Below the pieces are notes generated by a model. The model saw only the letters and a program-made list of their open reading frames with translations, had not been told where the DNA came from and made no database searches. From Phaseolus vulgaris (Eukaryota; Streptophyta; Magnoliopsida; Fabales; Fabaceae), in assembly GCF_000499845.2 (NCBI RefSeq), contig NC_023749.2, positions 38,616,923 to 38,680,922 of the forward strand: a stretch of 64,000 bases of DNA, given 5' to 3'. The position numbers and the translations under genes were made by a program. This document shows positions 20,700 through 32,122 of this stretch, piece after piece (position 1 is the first letter of the stretch; every line of letters starts with the position of its first letter).

Positions 20700-23150
20700 A
20701 TGGCTCATTTCTCTAGTGGAGAGTCCTCCAAACCGTGCTCACCACAAAAGGCAGCCCTTTATGAAGACTTAAAGAATGCCAAGCAATCCAATGCTCACTA
20801 TCTTGAGGTGATAAGGAAGATGGAAGCACGGCTCCAAAGTTTGGAGTTAAACCGAGAAGAAATGCATCAAAACCGTGAGAGAAGAACTCCTCCTCCTAGT
20901 CGGCATTCTTCAAGGCACTCCCATGGTTATTATGAAGATAATCCAAGGCCAAGACATCATCACCATGAAGAGAGGCGCCAACATGTGGCTGGCCCTTGTT
21001 CTCCAAATGTAAAACTTCCTAGTTTTAGTGGTGATAGTGATCCCAATGTATACTTAGGATGGGAGGCTAAGGTTGACCAAATTTTTGATGTAAATGGGGT
21101 TAGGGATGAGCATAGGGTTAAGTTAGCTTCTTTAGAATTTTTGGACTATGCCATGCAATGGTGGCATCAATACCTCATGGACATTGACCTACACAAGAGG
21201 CCGCCCGTGGTCTCTTGGAACGATTTGAAAGCATGTTTACGCGCTAGATTCGTACCCCCACACTTTAGGAAAGACCTAATGTTGAAACTCCAACGGTTTC
21301 ATCAAGGCACGCTAAGTGTGGATGATTACTTTAAACAACTAGACACGCTTTTAATTCGACTTAATATGGATGAGAGTGAGGAAGCTAAGATAGCTAGGTT
21401 TGTGAGTGGCCTTCGAAGGGACATTCAAGACGTGGTAGAGTTACAAGAATATTCTTCTTTGGAAAATGTGGTGCACCTTGCTAGCAAAATTGAAAATCAA
21501 CTTGCAAGGAAAAATGCTTTCAAAAATTCTTCTAAGGATAACTACTACCACTCTTCTTGGAAAAATAAAAATAACTCTTTTTCAAATATCCCTTCTAAGG
21601 ACTCTACTTTCAAACCTAGAGAGTCTAAGCCTTCCACTTCCAATTCTAGGCCTAAATCACCACCTAAATCGTCTAGTAAGAAGTGTTTTAAATGCTTAAG
21701 CTATGGACATATTGCTTCTAATTGCCCTTCTAAACGAGCTATGTATATGCATGATGGGGTAGATAGTAGTGAGCATGGGTCCGAATCTTCTAGACATTCC
21801 TCACCTTCTAGATCCCCAAGTGAGAGTGAAAGTGAAAGCCCACATGAGGGTGACCTATTAGTAATAAGACGCATGCTTGGACAAGTTTTAAAACCTTTTG
21901 ATGAAACTCAAAGAGAAAATATTTTTCATTCAAGGTGTCTTATTAGTGATAGAGTATGCTCTTTGATTGTGGATGGGGGGAGTTGTGCGAATGTGGCAAG
22001 CACAAGAGTGGTAGACAAACTTGGATTGCCTACCATCTCTCATGCCAAGCCCTACAAGTTACAATGGTTGAGTGAGGTGGGTGAGATAGTTGTTAACAAG
22101 CAAGTCCTCATTACATTTTCTATTGGTAAATATAAAGATGAGGTCTTGTGTGATGTTGTCCCAATGGAAGCCACACATATTCTTTTAGGTAGGCCATGGC
22201 AATTTGATAGAAAAGTTTTTCATGATGGCTTTACCAACAAAATGTCTTTTCACTTCCATGGACACAAAGTCACTCTTAAGTCTCTCTCTCCAAAGGAAGT
22301 ACATGAGGACCAAGTTAAAATGAGAGAAAAAAGAGAGAAAGAAAATGATATAAAAAATTCCAAGAGAAGCCTTCTCATGTCCACACAACAAGTTAAAAGG
22401 GTAATAGTTACTCAAAAGCCTATTTTTTTAGCTATTCCTAGGACTATTGACTGTGAGTCGGCTAAGGATAGTCCCACATGTTTGGACAATTTGGTAAAGG
22501 ACTGTGAAGATGTGATTCAAGATCCTCCTAAAGGCTTACCACCTTTAAGAGGGATTGAACACCAAATAGACTTAATGCCCAGGGTTTCTTTACCACATCG
22601 TTTAGCATATAGGACCAATCCCAAAGAAACTCAAAAAGAAAATGAAAAGGAAATTGAAGTACATGATAAACCGAGTCTTAATACCTTCTCAACTCAATCA
22701 CTTTTGTTGACTCGTGTTACGCCTACAAGGTCTTCTTCTTCTTTGTCATTTTCATTACCTAAGGTTCCTACTTCCACACCATATTGGATAAAGAATGTTA
22801 AGGATGATTTTTTCATATTTCCTATTTTACCAAATAATATCATTCCTAAACAATCTTTTCCAACATGGTCTGTGTATAGACCATCTTTTTCTGAACTCCC
22901 AACATTTCAAAGTGATAAGTCATGTTTGCCCATTTCTTCTTGTCTTCTCTTATATAATAGCAAACTGACTTTGTTTTATGCAGGAGTACTGAATTCGTGG
23001 ACGAATTCTCTCCAACTCGGGGAGTATGATGGATATCCACTAGGAGAGGATTTTATTAATGAAGGAAGAGGATTTTCACCTACACATTTGAAGTTCTTCC
23101 TTCTAGTCTTCTCACAAATTAAAAGAAGTCAAAGAGAAGATCAAGCCTAA
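20700..23150 (+). CDS. Element C gag-protease protein, 816 residues, intact
   Basis: The start 'MAHFSSGESSKP' at 20700 was preferred to 20643, because the upstream residues are only hydrophobic leader translation. A short coiled coil and a His/Arg-rich linker are followed by the Ty3 gag core ('PSFSGDSDPNVYLGWEAKVD', 'WWHQYL', 'FVPPHFRKDLMLKLQRFHQG'). The zinc knuckle starts at C329 ('CFKCLSYGHIASNC'). The protease follows with 'LIVDGGSCANVAS' (D425) and 'ILLGRPW'. After about residue 640 the sequence no longer matches pol; where RT should begin there is a Ser/Thr-rich tail of about 170 residues. The frame runs 124 bp into the 3' LTR and has no stop inside. Confidence 0.85.
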   Translation: MAHFSSGESSKPCSPQKAALYEDLKNAKQSNAHYLEVIRKMEARLQSLELNREEMHQNRERRTPPPSRHSSRHSHGYYEDNPRPRHHHHEERRQHVAGPCSPNVKLPSFSGDSDPNVYLGWEAKVDQIFDVNGVRDEHRVKLASLEFLDYAMQWWHQYLMDIDLHKRPPVVSWNDLKACLRARFVPPHFRKDLMLKLQRFHQGTLSVDDYFKQLDTLLIRLNMDESEEAKIARFVSGLRRDIQDVVELQEYSSLENVVHLASKIENQLARKNAFKNSSKDNYYHSSWKNKNNSFSNIPSKDSTFKPRESKPSTSNSRPKSPPKSSSKKCFKCLSYGHIASNCPSKRAMYMHDGVDSSEHGSESSRHSSPSRSPSESESESPHEGDLLVIRRMLGQVLKPFDETQRENIFHSRCLISDRVCSLIVDGGSCANVASTRVVDKLGLPTISHAKPYKLQWLSEVGEIVVNKQVLITFSIGKYKDEVLCDVVPMEATHILLGRPWQFDRKVFHDGFTNKMSFHFHGHKVTLKSLSPKEVHEDQVKMREKREKENDIKNSKRSLLMSTQQVKRVIVTQKPIFLAIPRTIDCESAKDSPTCLDNLVKDCEDVIQDPPKGLPPLRGIEHQIDLMPRVSLPHRLAYRTNPKETQKENEKEIEVHDKPSLNTFSTQSLLLTRVTPTRSSSSLSFSLPKVPTSTPYWIKNVKDDFFIFPILPNNIIPKQSFPTWSVYRPSFSELPTFQSDKSCLPISSCLLLYNSKLTLFYAGVLNSWTNSLQLGEYDGYPLGEDFINEGRGFSPTHLKFFLLVFSQIKRSQREDQA

Positions 23151-24007
23151 AGATAAAGAAGTCTACAAACTCTCAAATAATAGGCTTCATATTAAATATC
23201 TCTCTTTATAGTTTCTTTTAAATTGTAAATAATATAGAATAATGTTTAGAAAGGTGCTTAGAGGGAAACATGAGACACCTCTTTTGTAAAAGCATCTTTA
23301 GGCTTTAGCTTAGCAAATTCTAGAAGCTTGGGGAGTGAGCTTAGTAAGGGGGGTGTGATCTTAGGAGTTTTTTGGGTAGCTTAGGGAATAAGCTATGTAA
23401 ATGACCAGCCCTTACTCCTATAAAAGGAGGGCTTAGGTCCTTCACAATTCAGATTGGAATTTTATAGTAGAGAGACTATACTCAATTTTGGAGAGAATTT
23501 GTGAGTTTTGAGTCTTCCTCTTCTTTGCCTTATCTTGTGAGCTATGGTGAGCTTCAAGTGGTGGCACTCCATCACTTATCTTGGTTCAAGGTTCCAAGTG
23601 GCGTGAATGGCTTCTTCCAATTCTCAAAATCCAGCAAGCATCTTCTTCTATAAGTGTTCTTCTTCCCTTTTCTTCAATTTTCCATTCGGTAGTTTTGATT
23701 CCTAGAGTTTACTCCTTTTTCTACCGTTTAATTTTGTGTTTCCAGCATTGTGTTCTTAATTCTGTTTTGGTTCAGTAGCTAGCTTTTAAATTCTGTCCAG
23801 TTTTAATTCTTGTTCTTCTTTCCTTTTGTTTTGATTCAATTTGACAATACATGGACTTCCATATGAGTCTTGGTTGGTGCTTAGTTTTGGTGAGTTCTTG
23901 AATTTAGAACATTGATCCAATTCTAAAGTAAAGTGCCTTTCAAATCCAGCTCAAGTTGTTCCTAAGAATGTCAAGAATCATGTGTTCTTGTAGTTACATT
24001 CACATCA
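23027..24007 (+). repeat. 3' LTR of element C
   Basis: It starts TGATGGATATCC directly after the purine-rich 'ctcggggagta' and ends CACATCA. The offset from the 5' LTR is a constant 4660 bp over the whole length, so no indel separates the copies. The TATA box is at 23419-23426. Confidence 0.9.
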
Positions 24008-24012
24008 AGGAG

Positions 24013-25181
24013 TCAAGGTCAACACAAGGCGTCGCCTGGGTAAAGAGGCGCCACGTACCACTGACGCCAAGAGGAAGCATCGCCAAGGCAAGACGCTGCC
24101 TAGGTCAAGGCGTCGCCCAACCAGGGCATCGCCCAGATCAAATATTACTAAGGCAAGGCAATCACAGTGTAGTTCCCCGATATCCATGGGTAGGAAAGAC
24201 CATGTAGGGAGCGACGCCGTGGGAAGGCCTCAGGTCCCGATGATTCGGGAGAGTGATAAAGAGAAGAGAAAGGTGGCTTCAAGGCCATAGTAACAACACC
24301 AGTGTAGGGCAGCCTGACTCGTGAAGTACCCCTGCCGCCCCAGAGACGCCTTTGGGACAGATACGACTCAACAGGAAGGTCACGCCCAGGGTAGCCGGGT
24401 GCAGGGTACGAGAGGAAGGCAGATACGCTCTTGAAGTGAGTGACTAGATGATTGGGGGCATGAGTTGGCACCCAAAAAGTCACCCCTTGCGCAGTAGCAC
24501 TCCCAGGCAGGAGGACTCACACGTAGAAACGTCCCCAGATGGGCAGAAACGCCCCCAGATGGGGTCATGGCGTCGTGAGGCCCTCCACATGTACGACAGC
24601 CAGGTCAGAATGGAAACACCCTTTAGTCAGGTACCAGGTAATTAAAGTCATTCAATACAGTTTCTGTTTCGAGCGTTCAGGTACTATAATGGCTCCCAAG
24701 CGTTTCAACGTCTTAAATGCGCTACGTTTTCTAATTAGACGCCTTAATTGAGTGCGTTACGTTTATGATTAAAAGCGCTTTAAGGCGCTTTAAATGCTTG
24801 GGTAGTTTAAATAGCGCTGAGAATGTTGGGAACGGGGTTCGAGGTTTTGGCAAATTTTCCCAGAATACACTCCAGTTGCTTGCTCGAAGTCGTGAGGCTA
24901 CGCACAAGGGACTGGAAAAGAGGTTGTTTGCCAGAGCGAGAATATACACACAATACACAGTTCTTTTTACCACCTTCAGAGTGCCATACGCGGTGCTCAG
25001 ATACGGAGGTGCACAGTTTTGGTGTTTCTTGCTGGCTGACTTGAGCGTCGGAGTGCAAACGGCCGCTAGGGCGCCCTTTTTTCCTCTTTTTGCAGGAATC
25101 CACAGGTAACCAGTGGGAAGGAGTCCCTAGCTGACGGTTGAGGTCGCGCACAAAGACGTCACAGGTCAACCGGACGAAACA
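24013..25181 (+). repeat. 5' LTR of element B, remainder
   Basis: It resumes after the AGGAG duplication of C and ends GACGAAACA at 25181. It holds a GGCGTCGCC-like array (about 24028-24130), a TATA-like TTTAAATA near 24806, and the shared U5 block at 25038-25056. Compared with the 3' LTR it carries about 70 extra bases in the array. Confidence 0.87.
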
Positions 25182-25183
25182 TT

Positions 25184-25201
25184 TGGCGCCCACCGTGGGG
25201 C
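25184..25201 (+). promoter_or_regulatory. Primer binding site of element B, tRNA-Lys(CTT)
   Basis: TGGCGCCCACCGTGGGGC lies 2 bp after the LTR. It is the complement of the 3' end of plant tRNA-Lys(CTT), including CCA. All 18 positions match as I know that tRNA. Confidence 0.8.
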
Positions 25202-25287
25202 CGATATAAAACATCAGTCCCCTCACAAGTTCGAAAAGATCTACCAAGTTACAACAACGTTTGAGGAAGTTGGAAGAGACCGTGACA

Positions 25288-26903
25288 ATGGCCCCTACCA
25301 AACGAAGTACAGCACGCGCAGCCCCAGCAGAACTATCCATGCAACAGGTCCTGGAGATAATGCGGGGGCTGCAGGAGGATATGGCGGAGTCGAAGATGGA
25401 ACAGGAACGCATGCAGGCAGATCTCGAAGCCTCGCATGAGAGGAATGAAGAGCTCCGCCGCGTAAACGAGGAGTTGCGCCGGGGTCTGAGAAATAATCGG
25501 GGGCAACGTGAACATGACGAGATGGAGAACCACTTCCCGCCAAGGGAGTTTTCCACTCCTTTCTCGCAGGAGATTCTGGATGCAGTGATTCCAAACACGT
25601 TCGCGGGGCCCAAGGTAATCTTCACCGGGATGGAGGACCCTGAGACGCACCTCGCTGCATTTCACACACAGATGGTCCTGGTAGGCGGTTCTGACGCTGC
25701 CAAGTGCAAGCTCTTTATGAGAGCACCTTGATTGGGATGGCTATGGACTGGTTCATCAGCCTCCCGGACGGTCATATCACATCTTTCCGACAACTGTCAC
25801 GATTGTTCAGGGAGCAATACCTAGCAAACAAAGCCCCGCCGCCGGTCTCCTACGATTTGTTTGATGTGAAACAGTATCAAGGGGAGACCCTCAAGGAATA
25901 CATCAACCGCTTCGGGGCCCAGGTGGTCAAGGTTGGTACGACAGATGAACCTATGATTGTGTACGCGTTCGTGAAAGGCGTATGCCCCGGTCCCTTCGGA
26001 GAATCCATCATTCGCAACCGCCCTAGGACTTTTGCAGAACTACGGCGTCGGACGGTAGAGCATATCGCTTCTGAGGGAGAGGTGTGCGTGAAGCGCACCA
26101 GCGTCGTACCCTCACGCCCGAGGGGACCGGCGCGAGCTCAACCCGCCAGGGTCAATGAGACCACGACGGGAAGGAAGAAGCCCGAGGGGAGACGCCCCTA
26201 CGAGGCCAGAAAGCCCCAGCCCCAAGGTTCAGCAGGAGGCGATCGCCCGGCCAGAGAAAGAACAAGGCCGGGGAGATACAATTTTGTGGTGGAATTGAAG
26301 GACCTGATCGCCGTGCCCAATATAGCTGAGAGATTGAGGCGACCAGCGAAGTCTGATAAGGTGTTAGGGCCTCGGAAAGACTCTTGGTGTGAGTTCCACG
26401 AGGCTTTCGGTCACCACATTGATAACTGCCTTCCGTTGGGATACCAGCTGGATGAGCTAGTGAGAACCGGGTTTTTGAAGGATTATGTCGCGGAGCCCAC
26501 GACGACCGCCACCTTGCCGCCGCCGGCGGAAGAACCAGCACACGAGACGCCGATTCTCGGCGAGGTCCATACCATAGCTGGAGGATTTTCCGGCGGAGGT
26601 CCCACCGCCTCCCAGCGGAAGAAATACGCGAGGGGGGTGAACTCGATCGAAGAAAGACTCTCGGGTGCGCCATGGGAGTCGGACATCGTATTCACGAGAG
26701 GGGATCTCAGAGACGTGGTGCCGCACGACAATGACCCCGTGGTCATCTCAGTTGTCACGGCGGGAAGAAAGGTGCACAAAGTACTTGTCGACCAGGGGAG
26801 TTCAGCAGACGTCATGTTCTGGTCGACATTCAATAAGTTGCGATTATCCCCCGACCTACTGAGGCCCTACACAGGATGCCTGTATGGGTTTGTGGACAAC
26901 TAG
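25288..26903 (+). pseudogene. Element B gag and start of protease, frameshifted and stopped
   Basis: The ATG at 25288 ('MAPTKRSTARAA') starts gag with a coiled coil. The frame shifts near 25720, where two bases disturb the 'KCKLF' region, and continues from 25704 with 'DWFISLPDGHIT'. A modified finger ('WCEFHEAFGHHIDNC') and 'VLVDQGSSADVMFW' of the protease are present. TAG at 26901-26903 replaces the expected Gln before 'VEVRGYLELRTTF'. The relation to A is clear along the whole length, but B is a distinct family. Confidence 0.86.
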
Positions 26904-28775
26904 GTGGAAGTCCGAGGCTACCTGGAATTAAGGACTACGTTCACGGACAGAGAGGCCTCGCGTACCGAAAGTATCCGGTACTTGGTCGTGAATGCCAGCT
27001 CCGCTTACAACATCTTGTTGGGCAGGCCGGCGTTGAACCGGTTGAACGCAGTGGCCTCCACACGCCATATGAAGATGAAGCTTCCAGACCTCAGTGGCAA
27101 GGTGATAGTCATCAAGTCAGATCAGGAGGAAGCAAGAAAATGCTATGAGAACAGCCTGAAAACGAAGAGGGGCGTGTTCATGGTGTATGAGCGTCCGCCG
27201 TGTGCAGACACGACGATGATTGAGGCGACGCCCGCGAAGGCGACGCCAGAGATAGATGCACACATGGAGGAAGGCCCCGACGACGCAGCGCCCGTGGAAG
27301 AGGCGGCGCCCGTCGAGGAGGGTAGCAGGGAACAACCGGCGGCCAACGCCGTAGAGAGGGAGATTGGTGGCAAGACATTCAAGTTAGGAAGTTTGCTGAG
27401 CCCAGAAGAACAGGAAGGAGTGGCAGAAGTGATTTCGCGCCACCTGGATGCCTTCGCATGGTCCGCCTCGGATATGCCCGGTATCGACCCTGATTTCCTG
27501 TGTCACCACCTCAGCATGGACGCCACGGTCCGCCCCGTGCGCCAAAGTAGGAGAAAGTTTAATGAGGAGCGACAGCAGGTGGTGAAGGACGAAACGCAGA
27601 AGCTGTTGAGTGCTGGCCACATCAGGGAGATTCAATACCCTGAGTGGCTGGCCAATGTCGTCTTGGTGAAAAAGGAGAATGGAAAGTGGAGGATGTGCGT
27701 GGACTTCACGGACTTGAATAAGGCGTGCCCAAAGGACTCGTACCCGCTGCCCAGCATCGACGCCTTGGTGGATAGTGCGTCTGGCAGCAAGGTGCTGAGT
27801 TTCCTGGACGCCTTCTCAGGGTACAACCAGATCAAGATGCACCCGAGGGATGAGAATAAAACTGCATTCATGACTGAGACTTGCAGTTACTGCTATAAGG
27901 TGATGCCTTTTGAGCTGAAAAACGCGGGCGCCACATACCAAAGGTTAATGGACAAGGTCCTGGCGCCCATGCTCGGGAGGAATGTGTACGCCTATGTAGA
28001 CGACATGGTGGTGGCGTCGCAGGATAGGGCACAGCACATGGCGGACCTGGAGGAGTTGTTTGTCACAATATCCAAGTACCGCCTCAAGTTAAACCCTGAG
28101 AAGTGTGTCTTCGGGGTAGAGGCCGGTAAGTTCTTGGGTTTTATGCTCACAGAGAGGGGGATAGAAGCGAACCCCGACAAATGCGCAGCGATTATCGCCA
28201 TGCGAAGCCCGACGTCGGTGAAGGAAGTGCAGCAGCTGACAGAGCGGATGGCCGCACTCTCGAGGTTTGTCTCTGCCGGGGGAGAGAAGGGGCACCCATA
28301 TTTTCAGTGCCTCAAGAGAAATAGTCGTTTCGCATGGACTGACGAATGCGAAGCGGCATTCATTAAGTTGAAAGAATACCTGGCGACGCCACCGGTCCTC
28401 TGCAAACCGGTAACAGGCGTGCCCCTCCGGCTGTACTTCGCAGTAACGGAACGAGCTATCAGCTCAGTGCTGGTCCAGGAGCAGGACCAGATTCAAAAGC
28501 CCATCTATTTTGTAAGCCAAGCCTTACAAGGCGCGGAAACCAGATACCAGGCGTTGGAGAAGGCAGCGTTGGCGGTGGTATTTTCAGCCAGGAGGCTCCG
28601 TCATTACTTCCACAGCTTTACGGTGGTAGTGATGACAAACCTCCCTATACAGAAGGTGCTGCAGAAGCCTGACGTGGCTGGGAGAATGGTACGCTGGGCG
28701 GTGGAGCTGTCAGAATTCGACATCCAATACGAGCCTCGAGGATCATCAAAGGGCAAGTGTATGCAGATTTTGTAG
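26904..28775 (+). pseudogene. Element B protease end, reverse transcriptase and first RNase H
   Basis: After the TAG the frame stays open for 623 residues: 'VNASSAYNILLGRPALNR' of the protease, then RT with YVDD at 27993-28004, then the RNase H connection ('YFVSQALQGAETRYQALEKA'). It ends in a wrong-frame tail after 'YEPRG' because one base is missing, near the place where A is also shifted. RT copies element RNA into DNA in an active relative. Confidence 0.87.
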
Positions 28776-29722
28776 CAGAACTCTCGCCCGGAGGGGAACA
28801 GGAGGTGGAGGTGGGCTCGCAGTGGTTGCTCTCGGTTGATGGCTCTTCCAACCAGCAAGGGAGTGGTGCGGGAATAGTCTTGGAGGGACCCAACGGCGTG
28901 CTGATTGAGCAGGCCCTGCGCTTTGCCTTCAAGGCAAGTAACAATCAGGAAGAATATGAAGCCCTGATAGCAGGAATGCTCCTGGCCAAGGAGATGGGCG
29001 CGCAGAACCTCCTGGTGAAAAGCGATTCCCAGCTTATTACGGGGCAGGTGTCGGGTGAGTTCCAGGCGAAGGACCCACAGATGGCGGCATACTTAAGATA
29101 CGTCCAACTATTGAAGGGAGCATTTAACGCTCTTGAGCTGATACATGTCCCAAGGGAGCAGAATGCCAGAGCCGACCTGCTTGCCAAGCTGGCCAGCTCA
29201 GGCAAAGGGGGTAGGCAGAGGACAGTGATCCAGGAGACGCTCAAAGCTCCGCGTAAGTTCGTGGAAGATAACAGGGTGAATGTCCTCCAGATCTGTACAT
29301 CAAGAGAGAGTCCAAGGAATCATCGCTCTCTAACCCAAGATACGCTGAAGACGCCTCGCATCAGCACATACGCGGACATGCCTGAAGAAGAAGGGCAAAT
29401 GCAGGTATGTGTCCTAGCCGAGGGAGACACCTGGATGATGCCATACAAACGGTACCTGGCGGATGGGACTCTCCCAGTGGAGCCGGAAGAGGGTAAGAAG
29501 GTCAAAAGAAATGCCGCAAGATATACTCTGGTGGATGGGGTGTTGTTCAGACACGGGTTCGCACACCCTATCCTAACGTGCGTAAATGGCAACGAGTGTA
29601 CCAGGATAATGGCGGAACTCCACGAAGGCATTTGCGGGAGCCACGTAGGGGGAAGGTCTTTAGCCTCCAAGGTGATACGTGCAGGTTTCTTCTGGCCGAC
29701 AGTAAAAGAGGACTGCGCGTGA
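28757..29722 (+). pseudogene. Element B second RNase H and integrase zinc region
   Basis: The archaeal-type RNase H ('LSVDGSSNQQGSGAG', 'REQNARADLLAKLAS') is followed by the start of the integrase ('ELHEGICGSHVGG'). TGA at 29720-29722 interrupts the HHCC region where Arg (CGA) is expected. The homologous part starts near 28760 after the single-base loss. Confidence 0.86.
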
Positions 29723-30658
29723 CACGCCCAACGCTGTAGGCAATGCCAAAAGCACGCCGACTGGCACAAGGCGCCGCTAGAAGAATTGAGATCCATATAC
29801 AGCCCGTGGCCTTTCCATACATGGGGAATCGACATCCTGGGCCCGTTCCCACTGGCAATCAGGCAGATGAAGTATTTTATCGTCGCCATCGAATACTTCA
29901 CCAAATGGATAGAGGCAGAGCCCGTGGCACAGATCACCGCGCACAAGGTCCAGCATTTTGTGTGGAAGAACATTGTGTGTCGCTTTGGCGTACCTAGGCG
30001 CTTGATATCCGATAACGGTACCCAGTTTGCCAGTCAGCAGTTGAGAAATCTGTGCACTGAGATAGGTATCAAGCAAGTGTTCGCGTCAGTCGAACACCCC
30101 CAGACCAACGGGCAAGTGGAGTCAGCAAACAGAGTTCTGCTGAGGGGGCTAAAGAGAAGGTTAGAGAAGGCCAAAGGGGCGTGGGCGGAGGAAGTTCCAA
30201 GGATCGTATGGGCATACCACACCACGCCCCAATCTTCTACCATGGAGACGCCTTTCAGTTTAGTGTACGGGTCGGACGCGATGATCCCGGTAGAAATACA
30301 TGAAAGCTCACCACGTTTTCAAAACTTTGTGGCGGAGGAATCCAACGAAGAAAGGCGGGTAAACCTGGATCAACTAGACGAAGCCAGGGAAGAAGCCAGA
30401 ATAAAAGCTGAAGCAGTGAAGAGAAGGGTAGAGTGGCAATATAGCTCTAAGGTAAAGCCACGACAGTTTCAGATCGGCGACCTAGTGATGAGGAAAGCCC
30501 ACCCATACGAGCTGGAGAATAAGCTGTCTCCCAAGTGGATCGGACCCTTCAGAGTTACTGAGGCTAAGGGCAACGGTTCGTACAGCCTAGAGACCTTGGA
30601 TGGAGGTCCTATCCTGCGCAGTTGGAATGCAGCCAATCTAAAGTTTTATTTTAGTTGA
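29723..30658 (+). pseudogene. Element B integrase core and C terminus
   Basis: Translation resumes with 'HADWHKAPLEELRSIYSPWP' and contains 'WGIDILGPFP', 'LISDNGTQF' and 'HPQTNGQVESANR', the three parts of the D,D(35)E site. It runs open to 30658 and ends 'SWNAANLKFYFS'. Apart from the single TGA at 29720 no break is seen in the integrase. Confidence 0.86.
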
Positions 30659-30708
30659 CTTATGTAAAGCAACTATGTAACAGTCTTGATAAAGGGGACG
30701 CTCTTTTT

Positions 30709-30746
30709 CCCCTTCCGGGGTTTTTTAATGAGGTCACCCAAATAAA
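30709..30746 (+). terminator. Stem-loop, T-run and AATAAA after pol of element B
   Basis: CCCC-TTCC-GGGG at 30709-30720 is followed by six T and AATAAA at 30741-30746. The stem differs from that in A and F (CCCT/AGGG) by a paired change, which supports folding. Confidence 0.5.
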
Positions 30747-31093
30747 AGAAAAAGCAAGTTTGAGAAAAAGCCGTGCCTTGGTTTTCAGCTTTTATCTTTC
30801 TCCGTTTAAAGTAATGTGAGGCGTCGCCAAGAAAGAAGGCGTCGCCTAGGAGAAGGCGTCGCCTAGGTGAAGGCGTCGCCAAGAGAGAAGGCATCGCCTG
30901 AGTGCAGGCGCTGTTGAGGAACATGACGAAGGAAAAGCGCACAATATGCGAAACGTGTGCAAAGTAAAGCGGCGTTGCAAAAAATCAAGTATGGTATAGA
31001 AAAGTTGATGTTACAAGCAATGTTCGATACAATGGGAGTAACGCGAATGGGGCAAATATTACAAATCATGCAAAAACACGAACGAGCCACTTC
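30747..31093. repeat. Spacer of element B with GGCGTCGCC repeats
   Basis: GGCGTCGCC or a close variant occurs about five times in 30821-30910, separated by 10-16 bp. This is the position of the hairpin array in A. The rest is AT-rich and without a gene. Confidence 0.65.
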
Positions 31094-32122
31094 TCAGTGG
31101 CCATCGGAGTCAGCACTGGAGGAAGACGAAGCCCCGATCCCAGCCCGCAGAGCTCGGGTAAGTCGTGTCCTCCTCTCTTGGTTTATTTTCGAACCTGCAC
31201 CAAGGGAGATGAATGTGTCAGAGGCACCATGAAGCAAAACATGCACAGATAGAAAACAATAAAGGCGGAAGTTTCTAGGGCAGTGACTCATACACATATA
31301 CTTTTCGAGAGTTCCAGCGTTGAACTCCAAGCTGATCAAGGTGGCGGAGTCAAAACTTCCCGCCTCAGCAAGAATCCGGCAAGCCACTTGGTCACTCGGA
31401 GCCAGCTTCTTGAAGGGTTTGGTTTTGAGGGCCCTCGCCTCTCTCACCCAGTACAGTGGAAAACCATCCAGAGCGGTGGGAACGAGGTCAGTGCAGCAGA
31501 TCTTGAAGAACCGGCCTTTCCACCCGGTGAATGAGTTTTGGAAGGGGGTTAGGAGAACTCTCCCAGGAACGTTACTGAGAGTTACCTAGAGGTTGTGCCT
31601 TTGCCTCTTCACCTCAAAGAAGTGAAGAAAGAGGTCAATCGAGGGTGCACAACCTAGAAATCCGAAGAGGATGTCAAAGGCTTTGACGAAGGCCCAGCTG
31701 TTGGGGTATAACTGGGCCGGAGCGGCATTGATCTCCGTCAGCAGTTCCTTCTCAAACTGGGAGAAGGGCAGGCGCACGCCGATGGTCTTGAAAACCACTT
31801 GGTAGAAGTAAAAGAAGGGGACCCCATCGTTGGCCCGTTCATTTCCGCATACTGGCTCCCCTAGAGTGCAAGGGAGCACAACAATGTCTTCGTCGTGCCT
31901 CCTCGCGAAGGCACGGTGATCATAGGAGCATGAATCCCCTTTGTGTTCCCTTATGGCCCTGGTGGAGAGTAAGCATGAGCATTCGTCAAGGAGCTCCATC
32001 GAAGCCCACAGATACAAGTTTTTGGGGTCGACCCTGGGGGAGTAGCACAAGACGACATTCTTGAACAGACTCAGGAAGGTTTGAAGTTTTGGCAAAGGTA
32101 AAACGCCGGTGGGAACAAACAC
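31094..32122 (-). pseudogene. Second, partial copy of the antisense transposase-like domain in element B
   Basis: On the minus strand a PF04195-like sequence is readable ('AQLYPNSWAFVKAFDI', 'PSIDLFLHFFEVKR', 'WKGRFFKICCTD', 'ALDGFPLYWVREAR'). A stop at 31586 divides it. A plausible splice donor follows 'EFNAGTLEK', and TTGGTGCAG lies further down. It belongs to exon 1 of the antisense gene, but the main copy of B is at 33567-35469. This is therefore a duplicate or a piece of a related element. The C-terminal exon is short and degenerate. Confidence 0.6.

Larger units (their letters stand above)
18367..24007 (+). mobile_element. Element C: young non-autonomous Reina-like Ty3/gypsy element with gag and protease only (TR-GAG type)
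   Basis: Two LTRs of 981 bp start TGATGGATATCC and end CACATCA. AGGAG flanks both sides (18362-18366 and 24008-24012). Reading line by line I found no difference between the LTRs. The inner part has a long leader and one open frame with gag, zinc knuckle and protease, but no RT, RNase H or integrase. Elements with LTRs and gag but no pol are known as TR-GAG. Mobility would need enzymes from a full-length relative. Size and sequence suggest it is the youngest insertion here. Confidence 0.88.
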
